This document shows positions 1 to 15,025 of a DNA stretch of 64,000 bases, piece after piece (within the stretch, counting starts at the first letter, position 1; each line of letters begins with the position of its first letter). A program made the position numbers and the translations under genes. This DNA is from Nemertoderma westbladi (taxonomy: Eukaryota; Xenacoelomorpha; Nemertodermatida; Nemertodermatidae): NCBI GenBank assembly GCA_032718475.1, contig JAUCBJ010007443.1, forward strand, positions 1-64,000, given 5' to 3'. The notes beneath the pieces are model-generated. The model did not search any database and had not been told where the DNA came from. It saw only the letters and a list, made by a program, of their open reading frames with translations.

Positions 1-3000
1 CCGTGTTCCTATCAGTCCCACAGTACAGTTGGTTGTACACGTACAGGAGTTACAGTGTCGGCCGTGTTCCTATCAGTCCCACAGTACAGTTGGTTGTACA
101 CGTACAGGAGTTACAGTGTCGACCGTGTTCCTATCAGTCCCACAGTACAGTTGGTTGTACACGTACAGGAGTTACAGTGTCGGCCGTGTTCCTATCAGTC
201 CCACAGTACAGTTGGTTGTACACGTACAGGAGTTACAGTGTCGGCCGTGTTCCTATCAGTCCCACAGTACAGTTGGTTGTACACGTACAGGAGTTACAGT
301 GTCGGCCGTGTTCCTATCAGTCCCACAGTACAGTTGGTTGTACACGTACAGGAGTTACAGTGTCGACCGTGTTCCTATCAGTCCCACAGTACAGTTGGTT
401 GTACACGTACAGGAGTTACAGTGTCGGCCGTGTTCCTATCAGTCCCACAGTACAGTTGGTTGTACACGTACAGGAGTTACAGTGTCGACCGTGTTCCTAT
501 CAGTCCCACAGTACAGTTGGTTGTACACGTACAGGAGTTACAGTGTCGACCGTGTTCCTATCAGTCCCACAGTACAGTTGGTTGTACACGTACAGGAGTT
601 ACAGTGTCGGCCGTGTTCCAATCAGTCCCACAGTACAGTTGGTTGTACACGTACAGGAGTTACAGTGTCGACCGTGTTCCTATCAGTCCCACAGTACAGT
701 TGGTTGTACACGTACAGGAGTTACAGTGTCGGCCGTGTTCCAATCAGTCCCACAGTACAGTTGGTTGTACACGTACAGGAGTTACAGTGTCGGCCGTGTT
801 CCTATCAGTCCCACAGTACAGTTGGTTGTACACGTACAGGAGTTACAGTGTCGACCGTGTTCCTATCAGTCCCACAGTACAGTTGGTTGTACACGGTACA
901 GGAGTTACAGTGTCGGCCGTGTTCCAATCAGTCCCACAGTACAGTTGGTTGTACACGTACAGGAGTTACAGTGTCGGCCGTGTTCCTATCAGTCCCACAG
1001 TACAGTTGGTTGTACACGTACAGGAGTTACAGTGTCGACCGTGTTCCTATCAGTCCCACAGTACAGTTGGTTGTACACGTACAGGAGTTACAGTGTCGGC
1101 CGTGTTCCTATCAGTCCCACAGTACAGTTGGTTGTACACGTACAGGAGTTACAGTGTCGGCCGTGTTCCTATCAGTCCCACAGTACAGTTGGTTGTACAC
1201 GTACAGGAGTTACAGTGTCGACCGTGTTCCTATCAGTCCCACAGTACAGTTGGTTGTACACGTACAGGAGTTACAGTGTCGGCAGTGTTCCTATCAGTCC
1301 CACAGTACAGTTGGTTGTACACGTACAGGAGTTACAGTGTCGGCCGTGTTCCAATCAGTCCCACAGTACAGTTGGTTGTACACGTACAGGAGTTACAGTG
1401 TCGACCGTGTTCCTATCAGTCCCACAGTACAGTTGGTTGTACACGTACAGGAGTTACAGTGTCGGCAGTGTTCCTATCAGTCCCACAGTACAGTTGGTTG
1501 TACACGTACAGGAGTTACAGTGTCGGCCGTGTTCCTATCAGTCCCACAGTACAGTTGGTTGTACACGTACAGGAGTTACAGTGTCGGCAGTGTTCCTATC
1601 AGTCCCACAGTACAGTTGGTTGTACACGTACAGGAGTTACAGTGTCGGCCGTGTTCCTATCAGTCCCACAGTACAGTTGGTTGTACACGTACAGGAGTTA
1701 CAGTGTCGACCGTGTTCCTATCAGTCCCACAGTACAGTTGGTTGTACACGTACAGGAGTTACAGTGTCGGCAGTGTTCCAATCAGTCCCACAGTACAGTT
1801 GGTTGTACACGTACAGGAGTTACAGTATCGGCCATGTTCCTATCAGTCCCACAGTACAGTTGGTTGTACACGTACAGGAGTTACAGTATCGGCCGTGTTC
1901 CTATCAGTCCCACAGTACAGTTGGTTGTACACGTACAGGAGTTACAGTGTCGGCCGTGTTCCAATCAGTCCCACAGTACAGTTGGTTGTACACGTACAGG
2001 AGTTACAGTGTCGGCCGTGTTCCAATCAGTCCCACAGTACAGTTGGTTGTACACGTACAGGAGTTACAGTGTCGGCCGTGTTCCTATCAGTCCCACAGTA
2101 CAGTTGGTTGTACACGTACAGGAGTTACAGTGTCGACCGTGTTCCAATCAGTCCCACAGTACAGTTGGTTGTACACGTACAGGAGTTACAGTATCGAACA
2201 TGTTCCTATCAGTCCCACAGTACAGTTGGTTGTACACGTACAGGAGTTACAGTGTCGGCCGTGTTCCAATCAGTCCCACAGTACAGTTGGTTGTACACGT
2301 ACAGGAGTTACAGTATCGAACATGTTCCTATCAGTCCCACAGTACAGTTGGTTGTACACGTACAGGAGTTACAGTGTCGGCCATGTTCCAATCAGTCCCA
2401 CAGTACAGTTGGTTGTACACGTACAGGAGTTACAGTGTCGGCCGTGTTCCTATCAGTCCCACAGTACAGTTGGTTGTACACGTACAGGAGTTACAGTGTC
2501 GGCCGTGTTCCTATCAGTCCCACAGTACAGTTGGTTGTACACGTACAGGAGTTACAGTGTCGGCCGTGTTCCAATCAGTCCCACAGTACAGTTGGTTGTA
2601 CACGTACAGGAGTTACAGTGTCGACCGTGTTCCTATCAGTCCCACAGTACAGTTGGTTGTACACGTACAGGAGTTACAGTGTCGGCCATGTTCCAATCAG
2701 TCCCACAGTACAGTTGGTTGTACACGTACAGGAGTTACAGTGTCGGCCATGTTCCTATCAGTCCCACAGTACAGTTGGTTGTACACGTACAGGAGTTACA
2801 GTATCGAACATGTTCCTATCAGTCCCACAGTACAGTTGGTTGTACACGTACAGGAGTTACAGTGTCGGCCGTGTTCCTATCAGTCCCACAGTACAGTTGG
2901 TTGTACACGTACAGGAGTTACAGTGTCGGCCGTGTTCCTATCAGTCCCACAGTACAGTTGGTTGTACACGTACAGGAGTTACAGTGTCGGCCGTGTTCCA

Positions 3001-6000
3001 ATCAGTCCCACAGTACAGTTGGTTGTACACGTACAGGAGTTACAGTGTCGGCCGTGTTCCTATCAGTCCCACAGTACAGTTGGTTGTACACGTACAGGAG
3101 TTACAGTGTCGACCGTGTTCCTATCAGTCCCACAGTACAGTTGGTTGTACACGTACAGGAGTTACAGTGTCGGCCGTGTTCCAATCAGTCCCACAGTACA
3201 GTTGGTTGTACACGTACAGGAGTTACAGTGTCGGCCGTGTTCCAATCAGTCCCACAGTACAGTTGGTTGTACACGTACAGGAGTTACAGTGTCGACCGTG
3301 TTCCTATCAGTCCCACAGTACAGTTGGTTGTACACGTACAGGAGTTACAGTGTCGGCCGTGTTCCAATCAGTCCCACAGTACAGTTGGTTGTACACGTAC
3401 AGGAGTTACAGTGTCGGCCGTGTTCCAATCAGTCCCACAGTACAGTTGGTTGTACACGTACAGGAGTTACAGTGTCGGCCGTGTTCCAATCAGTCCCACA
3501 GTACAGTTGGTTGTACACGTACAGGAGTTACAGTGTCGGCCGTGTTCCAATCAGTCCCACAGTACAGTTGGTTGTACACGTACAGGAGTTACAGTGTCGG
3601 CCGTGTTCCTATCAGTCCCACAGTACAGTTGGTTGTACACGTACAGGAGTTACAGTGTCGACCGTGTTCCTATCAGTCCCACAGTACAGTTGGTTGTACA
3701 CGTACAGGAGTTACAGTATCGAACATGTTCCTATCAGTCCCACAGTACAGTTGGTTGTACACGTACAGGAGTTACAGTGTCGGCCGTGTTCCTATCAGTC
3801 CCACAGTACAGTTGGTTGTACACGTACAGGAGTTACAGTGTCGGCCGTGTTCCAATCAGTCCCACAGTACAGTTGGTTGTACACGTACAGGAGTTACAGT
3901 GTCGGCCGTGTTCCTATCAGTCCCACAGTACAGTTGGTTGTACACGTACAGGAGTTACAGTATCGAACATGTTCCTATCAGTCCCACAGTACAGTTGGTT
4001 GTACACGTACAGGAGTTACAGTGTCGAACATGTTCCTATCAGTCCCACAGTACAGTTGGTTGTACACGTACAGGAGTTACAGTGTCGGCAGTGTTCCAAT
4101 CAGTCCCACAGTACAGTTGGTTGTACACGTACAGGAGTTACAGTATCGAACATGTTCCTATCAGTCCCACAGTACAGTTGGTTGTACACGTACAGGAGTT
4201 ACAGTGTCGGCCGTGTTCCTATCAGTCCCACAGTACAGTTGGTTGTACACGTACAGGAGTTACAGTATCGAACATGTTCCTATCAGTCCCACAGTACAGT
4301 TGGTTGTACACGTACAGGAGTTACAGTGTCGACCGTGTTCCTATCAGTCCCACAGTACAGTTGGTTGTACACGTACAGGAGTTACAGTATCGAACATGTT
4401 CCTATCAGTCCCACAGTACAGTTGGTTGTACACGTACAGGAGTTACAGTGTCGGCAGTGTTCCAATCAGTCCCACAGTACAGTTGGTTGTACACGTACAG
4501 GAGTTACAGTGCCGGCCGTGTTCCAATCTGTCCCACAGTACAGTTGGTTGTACACGTACAGGAGTTACAGTGTCGGCCGTGTTCCAATCAGTCCCACAGT
4601 ACAGTTGGTTGTACACGTACAGGAGTTACAGTGTCGGCAGTGTTCCTATCAGTCCCACAGTACAGTTGGTTGTACACGTACAGGAGTTACAGTGTCGGCA
4701 GTGTTCCAATCAGTCCCACAGTACAGTTGGTTGTACACGTACAGGAGTTACAGTGTCGGCCGTGTTCCCATCAGTCCCACAGTACAGTTGGTTGTACACG
4801 TACAGGAGTTACAGTGTCGGCCGTGTTCCCATCAGTCCCACAGTACAGTTGGTTGTACACGTACAGGAGTTACAGTGCCGGCCGTGTTCCAATCAGTCCC
4901 ACAGTACAGTTGGTTGTACACGTACAGGAGTTACAGTGTCGGCCGTGTTCCAATCAGTCCCACAGTACAGTTGGTTGTACACGTACAGGAGTTACAGTGT
5001 CGGCCGTGTTCCAATCAGTCCCACAGTACAGTTGGTTGTACACGTACAGGAGTTACAGTGTCGGCCGTGTTCCTATCAGTCCCACAGTACAGTTGGTTGT
5101 ACACGTACAGGAGTTACAGTGTCGACCGTGTTCCTATCAGTCCCACAGTACAGTTGGTTGTACACGTACAGGAGTTACAGTGTCGACCGTGTTCCAATCA
5201 GTCCCACAGTACAGTTGGTTGTACACGTACAGGAGTTACAGTGTCGGCCGTGTTCCAATCAGTCCCACAGTACAGTTGGTTGTACACGTACAGGAGTTAC
5301 AGTGTCGGCCATGTTCCAATCAGTCCCACAGTACAGTTGGTTGTACACGTACAGGAGTTACAGTGTCGGCCGTGTTCCAATCAGTCCCACAGTACAGTTG
5401 GTTGTACACGTACAGGAGTTACAGTGTCGGCCATGTTCTAATCAGTCCCACAGTAGAGTTGGTTGTACACGTACAGGAGTTACAGTGTCGGCCATGTTCT
5501 AATCAGTCCCACAGTACAGTTGGTTGTACACGTACAGGAGTTACAGTGTCGACCGTGTTCCAATCAGTCCCACAGTACAGTTGGTTGTACACGTACAGGA
5601 GTTACAGTGTCGGCCATGTTCCAATCAGTCCCACAGTACAGTTGGTTGTACACGTACAGGAGTTACAGTGTCGGCCGTGTTCCAATCAGTCCCACAGTAC
5701 AGTTGGTTGTACACGTACAGGAGTTACAGTGTCGGCCGTGTTCCTATCAGTCCCACAGTACAGTTGGTTGTACACGTACAGGAGTTACAGTGTCGGCAGT
5801 GTTCCAATCAGTCCCACAGTACAGTTGGTTGTACACGTACAGGAGTTACAGTGTCGGCCGTGTTCCCATCAGTCCCACAGTACAGTTGGTTGTACACGTA
5901 CAGGAGTTACAGTGTCGGCCGTGTTCCCATCAGTCCCACAGTACAGTTGGTTGTACACGTACAGGAGTTACAGTGCCGGCCGTGTTCCAATCAGTCCCAC

Positions 6001-9000
6001 AGTACAGTTGGTTGTACACGTACAGGAGTTACAGTGTCGGCCGTGTTCCAATCAGTCCCACAGTACAGTTGGTTGTACACGTACAGGAGTTACAGTGTCG
6101 GCCGTGTTCCAATCAGTCCCACAGTACAGTTGGTTGTACACGTACAGGAGTTACAGTGTCGGCCGTGTTCCAATCAGTCCCACAGTACAGTTGGTTGTAC
6201 ACGTACAGGAGTTACAGTGTCGGCCGTGTTCCAATCAGTCCCACAGTACAGTTGGTTGTACACGTACAGGAGTTACAGTGTCGGCCGTGTTCCAATCAGT
6301 CCCACAGTACAGTTGGTTGTACACGTACAGGAGTTACAGTGTCGGCCGTGTTCCAATCAGTCCCACAGTACAGTTGGTTGTACACGTACAGGAGTTACAG
6401 TGTCGGCCGTGTTCCAATCAGTCCCACAGTACAGTTGGTTGTACACGTACAGGAGTTACAGTGTCGGCCGTGTTCCTATCAGTCCCACAGTACAGTTGGT
6501 TGTACACGTACAGGAGTTACAGTGTCGGCCGTGTTCCTATCAGTCCCACAGTACAGTTGGTTGTACACGTACAGGAGTTACAGTGTCGGCCATGTTCTAA
6601 TCAGTCCCACAGTAGAGTTGGTTGTACACGTACAGGAGTTACAGTGTCGGCCATGTTCCTAATCAGTCCCACAGTACAGTTGGTTGTACACGTACAGGAG
6701 TTACAGTGTCGACCGTGTTCCAATCAGTCCCACAGTACAGTTGGTTGTACACGTACAGGAGTTACAGTGTCGGCCATGTTCCAATCAGTCCCACAGTACA
6801 GTTGGTTGTACACGTACAGGAGTTACAGTGTCGGCCGTGTTCCAATCAGTCCCACAGTACAGTTGGTTGTACACGTACAGGAGTTACAGTGTCGGCCGTG
6901 TTCCTATCAGTCCCACAGTACAGTTGGTTGTACACGTACAGGAGTTACAGTGTCGACCGTGTTCCAATCAGTCCCACAGTACAGTTGGTTGTACACGTAC
7001 AGGAGTTACAGTGTCGGCCGTGTTCCAATCAGTCCCACAGTACAGTTGGTTGTACACGTACAGGAGTTACAGTGTCGGCCGTGTTCCAATCAGTCCCACA
7101 GTACAGTTGGTTGTACACGTACAGGAGTTACAGTGTCGGCCGTGTTCCTATCAGTCCCACAGTACAGTTGGTTGTACACGTACAGGAGTTACAGTATCGA
7201 ACATGTTCCTATCAGTCCCACAGTACAGTTGGTTGTACACGTACAGGAGTTACAGTGTCGGCCGTGTTCCTATCAGTCCCACAGTACAGTTGGTTGTACA
7301 CGTACAGGAGTTACAGTATCGGCCGTGTTCCAATCAGTCCCACAGTACAGTTGGTTGTACACGTACAGGAGTTACAGTGTCGGCCGTGTTCCAATCAGTC
7401 CCACAGTACAGTTGGTTGTACACGTACAGGAGTTACAGTATCGAACATGTTCCTATCAGTCCCACAGTACAGTTGGTTGTACACGTACAGGAGTTACAGT
7501 GTCGGCCGTGTTCCTATCAGTCCCACAGTACAGTTGGTTGTACACGTACAGGAGTTACAGTATCGAACATGTTCCTATCAGTCCCACAGTACAGTTGGTT
7601 GTACACGTACAGGAGTTACAGTGTCGGCCGTGTTCCTATCAGTCCCACAGTACAGTTGGTTGTACACGTACAGGAGTTACAGTATCGGCCGTGTTCCAAT
7701 CAGTCCCACAGTACAGTTGGTTGTACACGTACAGGAGTTACAGTGTCGGCCGTGTTCCAATCAGTCCCACAGTACAGTTGGTTGTACACGTACAGGAGTT
7801 ACAGTGTCGGCCGTGTTCCAATCAGTCCCACAGTACAGTTGGTTGTACACGTACAGGAGTTACAGTGTCGGCCGTGTTCCAATCAGTCCCACAGTACAGT
7901 TGGTTGTACACGTACAGGAGTTACAGTGTCGGCCGTGTTCCTATCAGTCCCACAGTACAGTTGGTTGTACACGTACAGGAGTTACAGTGTCGAACATGTT
8001 CCAATCAGTCCCACAGTACAGTTGGTTGTACACGTACAGGAGTTACAGTGTCGACCGTGTTCCTATCAGTCCCACAGTACAGTTGGTTGTACACGTACAG
8101 GAGTTACAGTGTCGAACATGTTCCAATCAGTCCCACAGTACAGTTGGTTGTACACGTACAGGAGTTACAGTGTCGGCCGTGTTCCTATCAGTCCCACAGT
8201 ACAGTTGGTTGTACACGTACAGGAGTTACAGTGTCGAACATGTTCCAATCAGTCCCACAGTACAGTTGGTTGTACACGTACAGGAGTTACAGTGTCGGCC
8301 GTGTTCCTATCCGTCCCACAGTACAGTTGGTTGTACACGTACAGGAGTTACAGTGTCGGCCGTGTTCCTATCCGTCCCACAGTACAGTTGGTTGTACACG
8401 TACAGGAGTTACAGTGTCGAACATGTTCCAATCAGTCCCACAGTACAGTTGGTTGTACACGTACAGGAGTTACAGTGTCGGCCGTGTTCCTATCCGTCCC
8501 ACAGTACAGTTGGTTGTACACGTACAGGAGTTACAGTGTCGAACATGTTCCAATCAGTCCCACAGTACAGTTGGTTGTACACGTACAGGAGTTACAGTGT
8601 CGGCCATGTTCCAATCAGTCCCACAGTACAGTTGGTTGTACACGTACAGGAGTTACAGTGTCGGCCATGTTCCAATCAGTCCCACAGTACAGTTGGTTGT
8701 ACACGTACAGGAGTTACAGTATCGAACATGTTCCTATCAGTCCCACAGTACAGTTGGTTGTACACGTACAGGAGTTACAGTGTCGACCGTGTTCCTATCA
8801 GTCCCACAGTACAGTTGGTTGTACACGTACAGGAGTTACAGTGTCGGCCGTGTTCCAATCAGTCCCACAGTACAGTTGGTTGTACACGTACAGGAGTTAC
8901 AGTGTCGGCCGTGTTCCAATCAGTCCCACAGTACAGTTGGTTGTACACGTACAGGAGTTACAGTGTCGAACATGTTCCTATCAGTCCCACAGTACAGTTG

Positions 9001-12000
9001 GTTGTACACGTACAGGAGTTACAGTGCCGGCCGTGTTCCAATCAGTCCCACAGTACAGTTGGTTGTACACGTACAGGAGTTACAGTGTCGGCCGTGTTCC
9101 AATCAGTCCCACAGTACAGTTGGTTGTACACGTACAGGAGTTACAGTGTCGGCCGTGTTCCTATCAGTCCCACAGTACAGTTGGTTGTACACGTACAGGA
9201 GTTACAGTGTCGGCCGTGTTCCTATCAGTCCCACAGTACAGTTGGTTGTACACGTACAGGAGTTACAGTATCGAACATGTTCCTATCAGTCCCACAGTAC
9301 AGTTGGTTGTACACGTACAGGAGTTACAGTGTCGACCGTGTTCCTATCAGTCCCACAGTACAGTTGGTTGTACACGTACAGGAGTTACAGTGTCGGCCGT
9401 GTTCCAATCAGTCCCACAGTACAGTTGGTTGTACACGTACAGGAGTTACAGTGTCGGCCGTGTTCCAATCAGTCCCACAGTACAGTTGGTTGTACACGTA
9501 CAGGAGTTACAGTGTCGGCCGTGTTCCTATCAGTCCCACAGTACAGTTGGTTGTACACGTACAGGAGTTACAGTGTCGACCGTGTTCCTATCAGTCCCAC
9601 AGTACAGTTGGTTGTACACGTACAGGAGTTACAGTGTCGGCCATGTTCCAATCAGTCCCACAGTACAGTTGGTTGTACACGTACAGGAGTTACAGTGTCG
9701 GCCGTGTTCCAATCAGTCCCACAGTACAGTTGGTTGTACACGTACAGGAGTTACAGTGTCGGCCGTGTTCCAATCAGTCCCACAGTACAGTTGGTTGTAC
9801 ACGTACAGGAGTTACAGTGTCGGCCGTGTTCCAATCAGTCCCACAGTACAGTTGGTTGTACACGTACAGGAGTTACAGTGTCGGCCGTGTTCCTATCAGT
9901 CCCACAGTACAGTTGGTTGTACACGTACAGGAGTTACAGTGTCGGCCGTGTTCCTATCAGTCCCACAGTACAGTTGGTTGTACACGTACAGGAGTTACAG
10001 TGTCGACCGTGTTCCTATCAGTCCCACAGTACAGTTGGTTGTACACGTACAGGAGTTACAGTGTCGGCCATGTTCCTATCAGTCCCACAGTACAGTTGGT
10101 TGTACACGTACAGGAGTTACAGTGTCGACCGTGTTCCTATCAGTCCCACAGTACAGTTGGTTGTACACGTACAGGAGTTACAGTGTCGGCCGTGTTCCAA
10201 TCAGTCCCACAGTACAGTTGGTTGTACACGTACAGGAGTTACAGTGTCGGCCATGTTCCAATCAGTCCCACAGTACAGTTGGTTGTACACGTACAGGAGT
10301 TACAGTGTCGGCCGTGTTCCTATCAGTCCCACAGTACAGTTGGTTGTACACGTACAGGAGTTACAGTGTCGACCGTGTTCCTATCAGTCCCACAGTACAG
10401 TTGGTTGTACACGTACAGGAGTTACAGTGTCGACCGTGTTCCTATCAGTCCCACAGTACAGTTGGTTGTACACGTACAGGAGTTACAGTGTCGGCCGTGT
10501 TCCTATCAGTCCCACAGTACAGTTGGTTGTACACGTACAGGAGTTACAGTGTCGGCCGTGTTCCTATCAGTCCCACAGTACAGTTGGTTGTACACGTACA
10601 GGAGTTACAGTGTCGGCCGTGTTCCTATCAGTCCCACAGTACAGTTGGTTGTACACGTACAGGAGTTACAGTGTCGGCCGTGTTCCAATCAGTCCCACAG
10701 TACAGTTGGTTGTACACGTACAGGAGTTACAGTGTCGGCCGTGTTCCTATCAGTCCCACAGTACAGTTGGTTGTACACGTACAGGAGTTACAGTGTCGAC
10801 CGTGTTCCTATCAGTCCCACAGTACAGTTGGTTGTACACGTACAGGAGTTACAGTGTCGGCCGTGTTCCAATCAGTCCCACAGTACAGTTGGTTGTACAC
10901 GTACAGGAGTTACAGTGTCGGCCGTGTTCCTATCAGTCCCACAGTACAGTTGGTTGTACACGTACAGGAGTTACAGTGTCGGCCGTGTTCCTATCAGTCC
11001 CACAGTACAGTTGGTTGTACACGTACAGGAGTTACAGTGTCGGCCATGTTCCAATCAGTCCCACAGTACAGTTGGTTGTACACGTACAGGAGTTACAGTG
11101 TCGACCGTGTTCCTATCAGTCCCACAGTACAGTTGGTTGTACACGTACAGGAGTTACAGTGTCGGCCAGTGTTCCAATCAGTCCCACAGTACAGTTGGTT
11201 GTACACGTACAGGAGTTACAGTGTCGGCCATGTTCCTATCAGTCCCACAGTACAGTTGGTTGTACACGTACAGGAGTTACAGTGTCGACCGTGTTCCTAT
11301 CAGTCCCACAGTACAGTTGGTTGTACACGTACAGGAGTTACAGTGTCGGCCGTGTTCCAATCAGTCCCACAGTACAGTTGGTTGTACACGTACAGGAGTT
11401 ACAGTGTCGGCCGTGTTCCTATCAGTCCCACAGTACAGTTGGTTGTACACGTACAGGAGTTACAGTGTCGGCCGTGTTCCTATCAGTCCCACAGTACAGT
11501 TGGTTGTACACGTACAGGAGTTACAGTGTCGACCGTGTTCCTATCAGTCCCACAGTACAGTTGGTTGTACACGTACAGGAGTTACAGTGTCGGCCATGTT
11601 CCTATCAGTCCCACAGTACAGTTGGTTGTACACGTACAGGAGTTACAGTGTCGACCGTGTTCCTATCAGTCCCACAGTACAGTTGGTTGTACACGTACAG
11701 GAGTTACAGTGTCGGCCGTGTTCCAATCAGTCCCACAGTACAGTTGGTTGTACACGTACAGGAGTTACAGTGTCGGCCATGTTCCAATCAGTCCCACAGT
11801 ACAGTTGGTTGTACACGTACAGGAGTTACAGTGTCGGCCGTGTTCCAATCAGTCCCACAGTACAGTTGGTTGTACACGTACAGGAGTTACAGTGTCGGCC
11901 ATGTTCCAATCAGTCCCACAGTACAGTTGGTTGTACACGTACAGGAGTTACAGTGTCGGCCGTGTTCCAATCAGTCCCACAGTACAGTTGGTTGTACACG

Positions 12001-12829
12001 TACAGGAGTTACAGTGTCGGCCGTGTTCCTATCAGTCCCACAGTACAGTTGGTTGTACACGTACAGGAGTTACAGTGTCGACCGTGTTCCTATCAGTCCC
12101 ACAGTACAGTTGGTTGTACACGTACAGGAGTTACAGTATCGAACATGTTCCTATCAGTCCCACAGTACAGTTGGTTGTACACGTACAGGAGTTACAGTGT
12201 CGACCGTGTTCCTATCAGTCCCACAGTACAGTTGGTTGTACACGTACAGGAGTTACAGTGTCGGCCATGTTCCTATCAGTCCCACAGTACAGTTGGTTGT
12301 ACACGTACAGGAGTTACAGTGTCGGCAGTGTTCCAATCAGTCCCACAGTACAGTTGGTTGTACACGTACAGGAGTTACAGTGTCGGCCGTGTTCCTATCA
12401 GTCCCACAGTACAGTTGGTTGTACACGTACAGGAGTTACAGTGTCGGCCGTGTTCCAATCAGTCCCACAGTACAGTTGGTTGTACACGTACAGGAGTTAC
12501 AGTGTCGGCCGTGTTCCCATCAGTCCCACAGTACAGTTGGTTGTACACGTACAGGAGTTACAGTGTCGGCCGTGTTCCAATCAGTCCCACAGTACAGTTG
12601 GTTGTACACGTACAGGAGTTACAGTGTCGGCCGTGTTCCAATCAGTCCCACAGTACAGTTGGTTGTACACGTACAGGAGTTACAGTGTCGGCCGTGTTCC
12701 AATCAGTCCCACAGTACAGTTGGTTGTACACGTACAGGAGTTACAGTGTCGGCCGTGTTCCAATCAGTCCCACAGTACAGTTGGTTGTACACGTACAGGA
12801 GTTACAGTGTCGGCCGTGTTCCAATCAGT

Positions 12830-14580
12830 CCCACAGTACAGTTGGTTGTACACGTACAGGAGTTACAGTGTCGGCCGTGTTCCAATCAGTCCCACAGTAC
12901 AGTTGGTTGTACACGTACAGGAGTTACAGTGTCGGCCGTGTTCCAATCAGTCCCACAGTACAGTTGGTTGTACACGTACAGGAGTTACAGTGTCGGCCGT
13001 GTTCCAATCAGTCCCACAGTACAGTTGGTTGTACACGTACAGGAGTTACAGTGTCGGCCGTGTTCCAATCAGTCCCACAGTACAGTTGGTTGTACACGTA
13101 CAGGAGTTACAGTGTCGGCCGTGTTCCTATCAGTCCCACAGTACAGTTGGTTGTACACGTACAGGAGTTACAGTGTCGGCCATGTTCTAATCAGTCCCAC
13201 AGTAGAGTTGGTTGTACACGTACAGGAGTTACAGTGTCGGCCATGTTCTAATCAGTCCCACAGTACAGTTGGTTGTACACGTACAGGAGTTACAGTGTCG
13301 ACCGTGTTCCAATCAGTCCCACAGTACAGTTGGTTGTACACGTACAGGAGTTACAGTGTCGGCCATGTTCCAATCAGTCCCACAGTACAGTTGGTTGTAC
13401 ACGTACAGGAGTTACAGTGTCGGCCGTGTTCCAATCAGTCCCACAGTACAGTTGGTTGTACACGTACAGGAGTTACAGTGTCGGCCGTGTTCCTATCAGT
13501 CCCACAGTACAGTTGGTTGTACACGTACAGGAGTTACAGTGTCGACCGTGTTCCAATCAGTCCCACAGTACAGTTGGTTGTACACGTACAGGAGTTACAG
13601 TGTCGGCCGTGTTCCAATCAGTCCCACAGTACAGTTGGTTGTACACGTACAGGAGTTACAGTGTCGGCCGTGTTCCAATCAGTCCCACAGTACAGTTGGT
13701 TGTACACGTACAGGAGTTACAGTGTCGGCCGTGTTCCTATCAGTCCCACAGTACAGTTGGTTGTACACGTACAGGAGTTACAGTATCGAACATGTTCCTA
13801 TCAGTCCCACAGTACAGTTGGTTGTACACGTACAGGAGTTACAGTGTCGACCGTGTTCCTATCAGTCCCACAGTACAGTTGGTTGTACACGTACAGGAGT
13901 TACAGTGTCGGCCGTGTTCCTATCAGTCCCACAGTACAGTTGGTTGTACACGTACAGGAGTTACAGTGTCGAACATGTTCCAATCAGTCCCACAGTACAG
14001 TTGGTTGTACACGTACAGGAGTTACAGTGTCGACCGTGTTCCTATCAGTCCCACAGTACAGTTGGTTGTACACGTACAGGAGTTACAGTGTCGAACATGT
14101 TCCAATCAGTCCCACAGTACAGTTGGTTGTACACGTACAGGAGTTACAGTGTCGGCCGTGTTCCTATCAGTCCCACAGTACAGTTGGTTGTACACGTACA
14201 GGAGTTACAGTGTCGAACATGTTCCAATCAGTCCCACAGTACAGTTGGTTGTACACGTACAGGAGTTACAGTGTCGGCCGTGTTCCTATCCGTCCCACAG
14301 TACAGTTGGTTGTACACGTACAGGAGTTACAGTGTCGGCCGTGTTCCTATCCGTCCCACAGTACAGTTGGTTGTACACGTACAGGAGTTACAGTGTCGAA
14401 CATGTTCCAATCAGTCCCACAGTACAGTTGGTTGTACACGTACAGGAGTTACAGTGTCGGCCGTGTTCCTATCCGTCCCACAGTACAGTTGGTTGTACAC
14501 GTACAGGAGTTACAGTGTCGAACATGTTCCAATCAGTCCCACAGTACAGTTGGTTGTACACGTACAGGAGTTACAGTGTC
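12830..14580. repeat. Higher-order satellite block A, copy 1
   Basis: The pattern of monomer variants matches copy 2 at an offset of exactly 2,196 bp (36 x 61). Shared markers are the rare CAGTAGAG substitution (13203), the adjacent TTCTAATC units, GTATCGAACATG, and three CCGTCCC units (first at 14290). Similarity ends near 14580, where the next unit differs. The same marker series also occurs around 6.6-8.6 kb. Confidence 0.8.
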
Positions 14581-15025
14581 GGCCGTGTTCCTATCAGTCC
14601 CACAGTACAGTTGGTTGTACACGTACAGGAGTTACAGTGTCGGCAGTGTTCCAATCAGTCCCACAGTACAGTTGGTTGTACACGTACAGGAGTTACAGTG
14701 TCGGCCGTGTTCCCATCAGTCCCACAGTACAGTTGGTTGTACACGTACAGGAGTTACAGTGTCGGCCGTGTTCCCATCAGTCCCACAGTACAGTTGGTTG
14801 TACACGTACAGGAGTTACAGTGCCGGCCGTGTTCCAATCAGTCCCACAGTACAGTTGGTTGTACACGTACAGGAGTTACAGTGTCGGCCGTGTTCCAATC
14901 AGTCCCACAGTACAGTTGGTTGTACACGTACAGGAGTTACAGTGTCGGCCGTGTTCCAATCAGTCCCACAGTACAGTTGGTTGTACACGTACAGGAGTTA
15001 CAGTGTCGGCCATGTTCCAATCAGT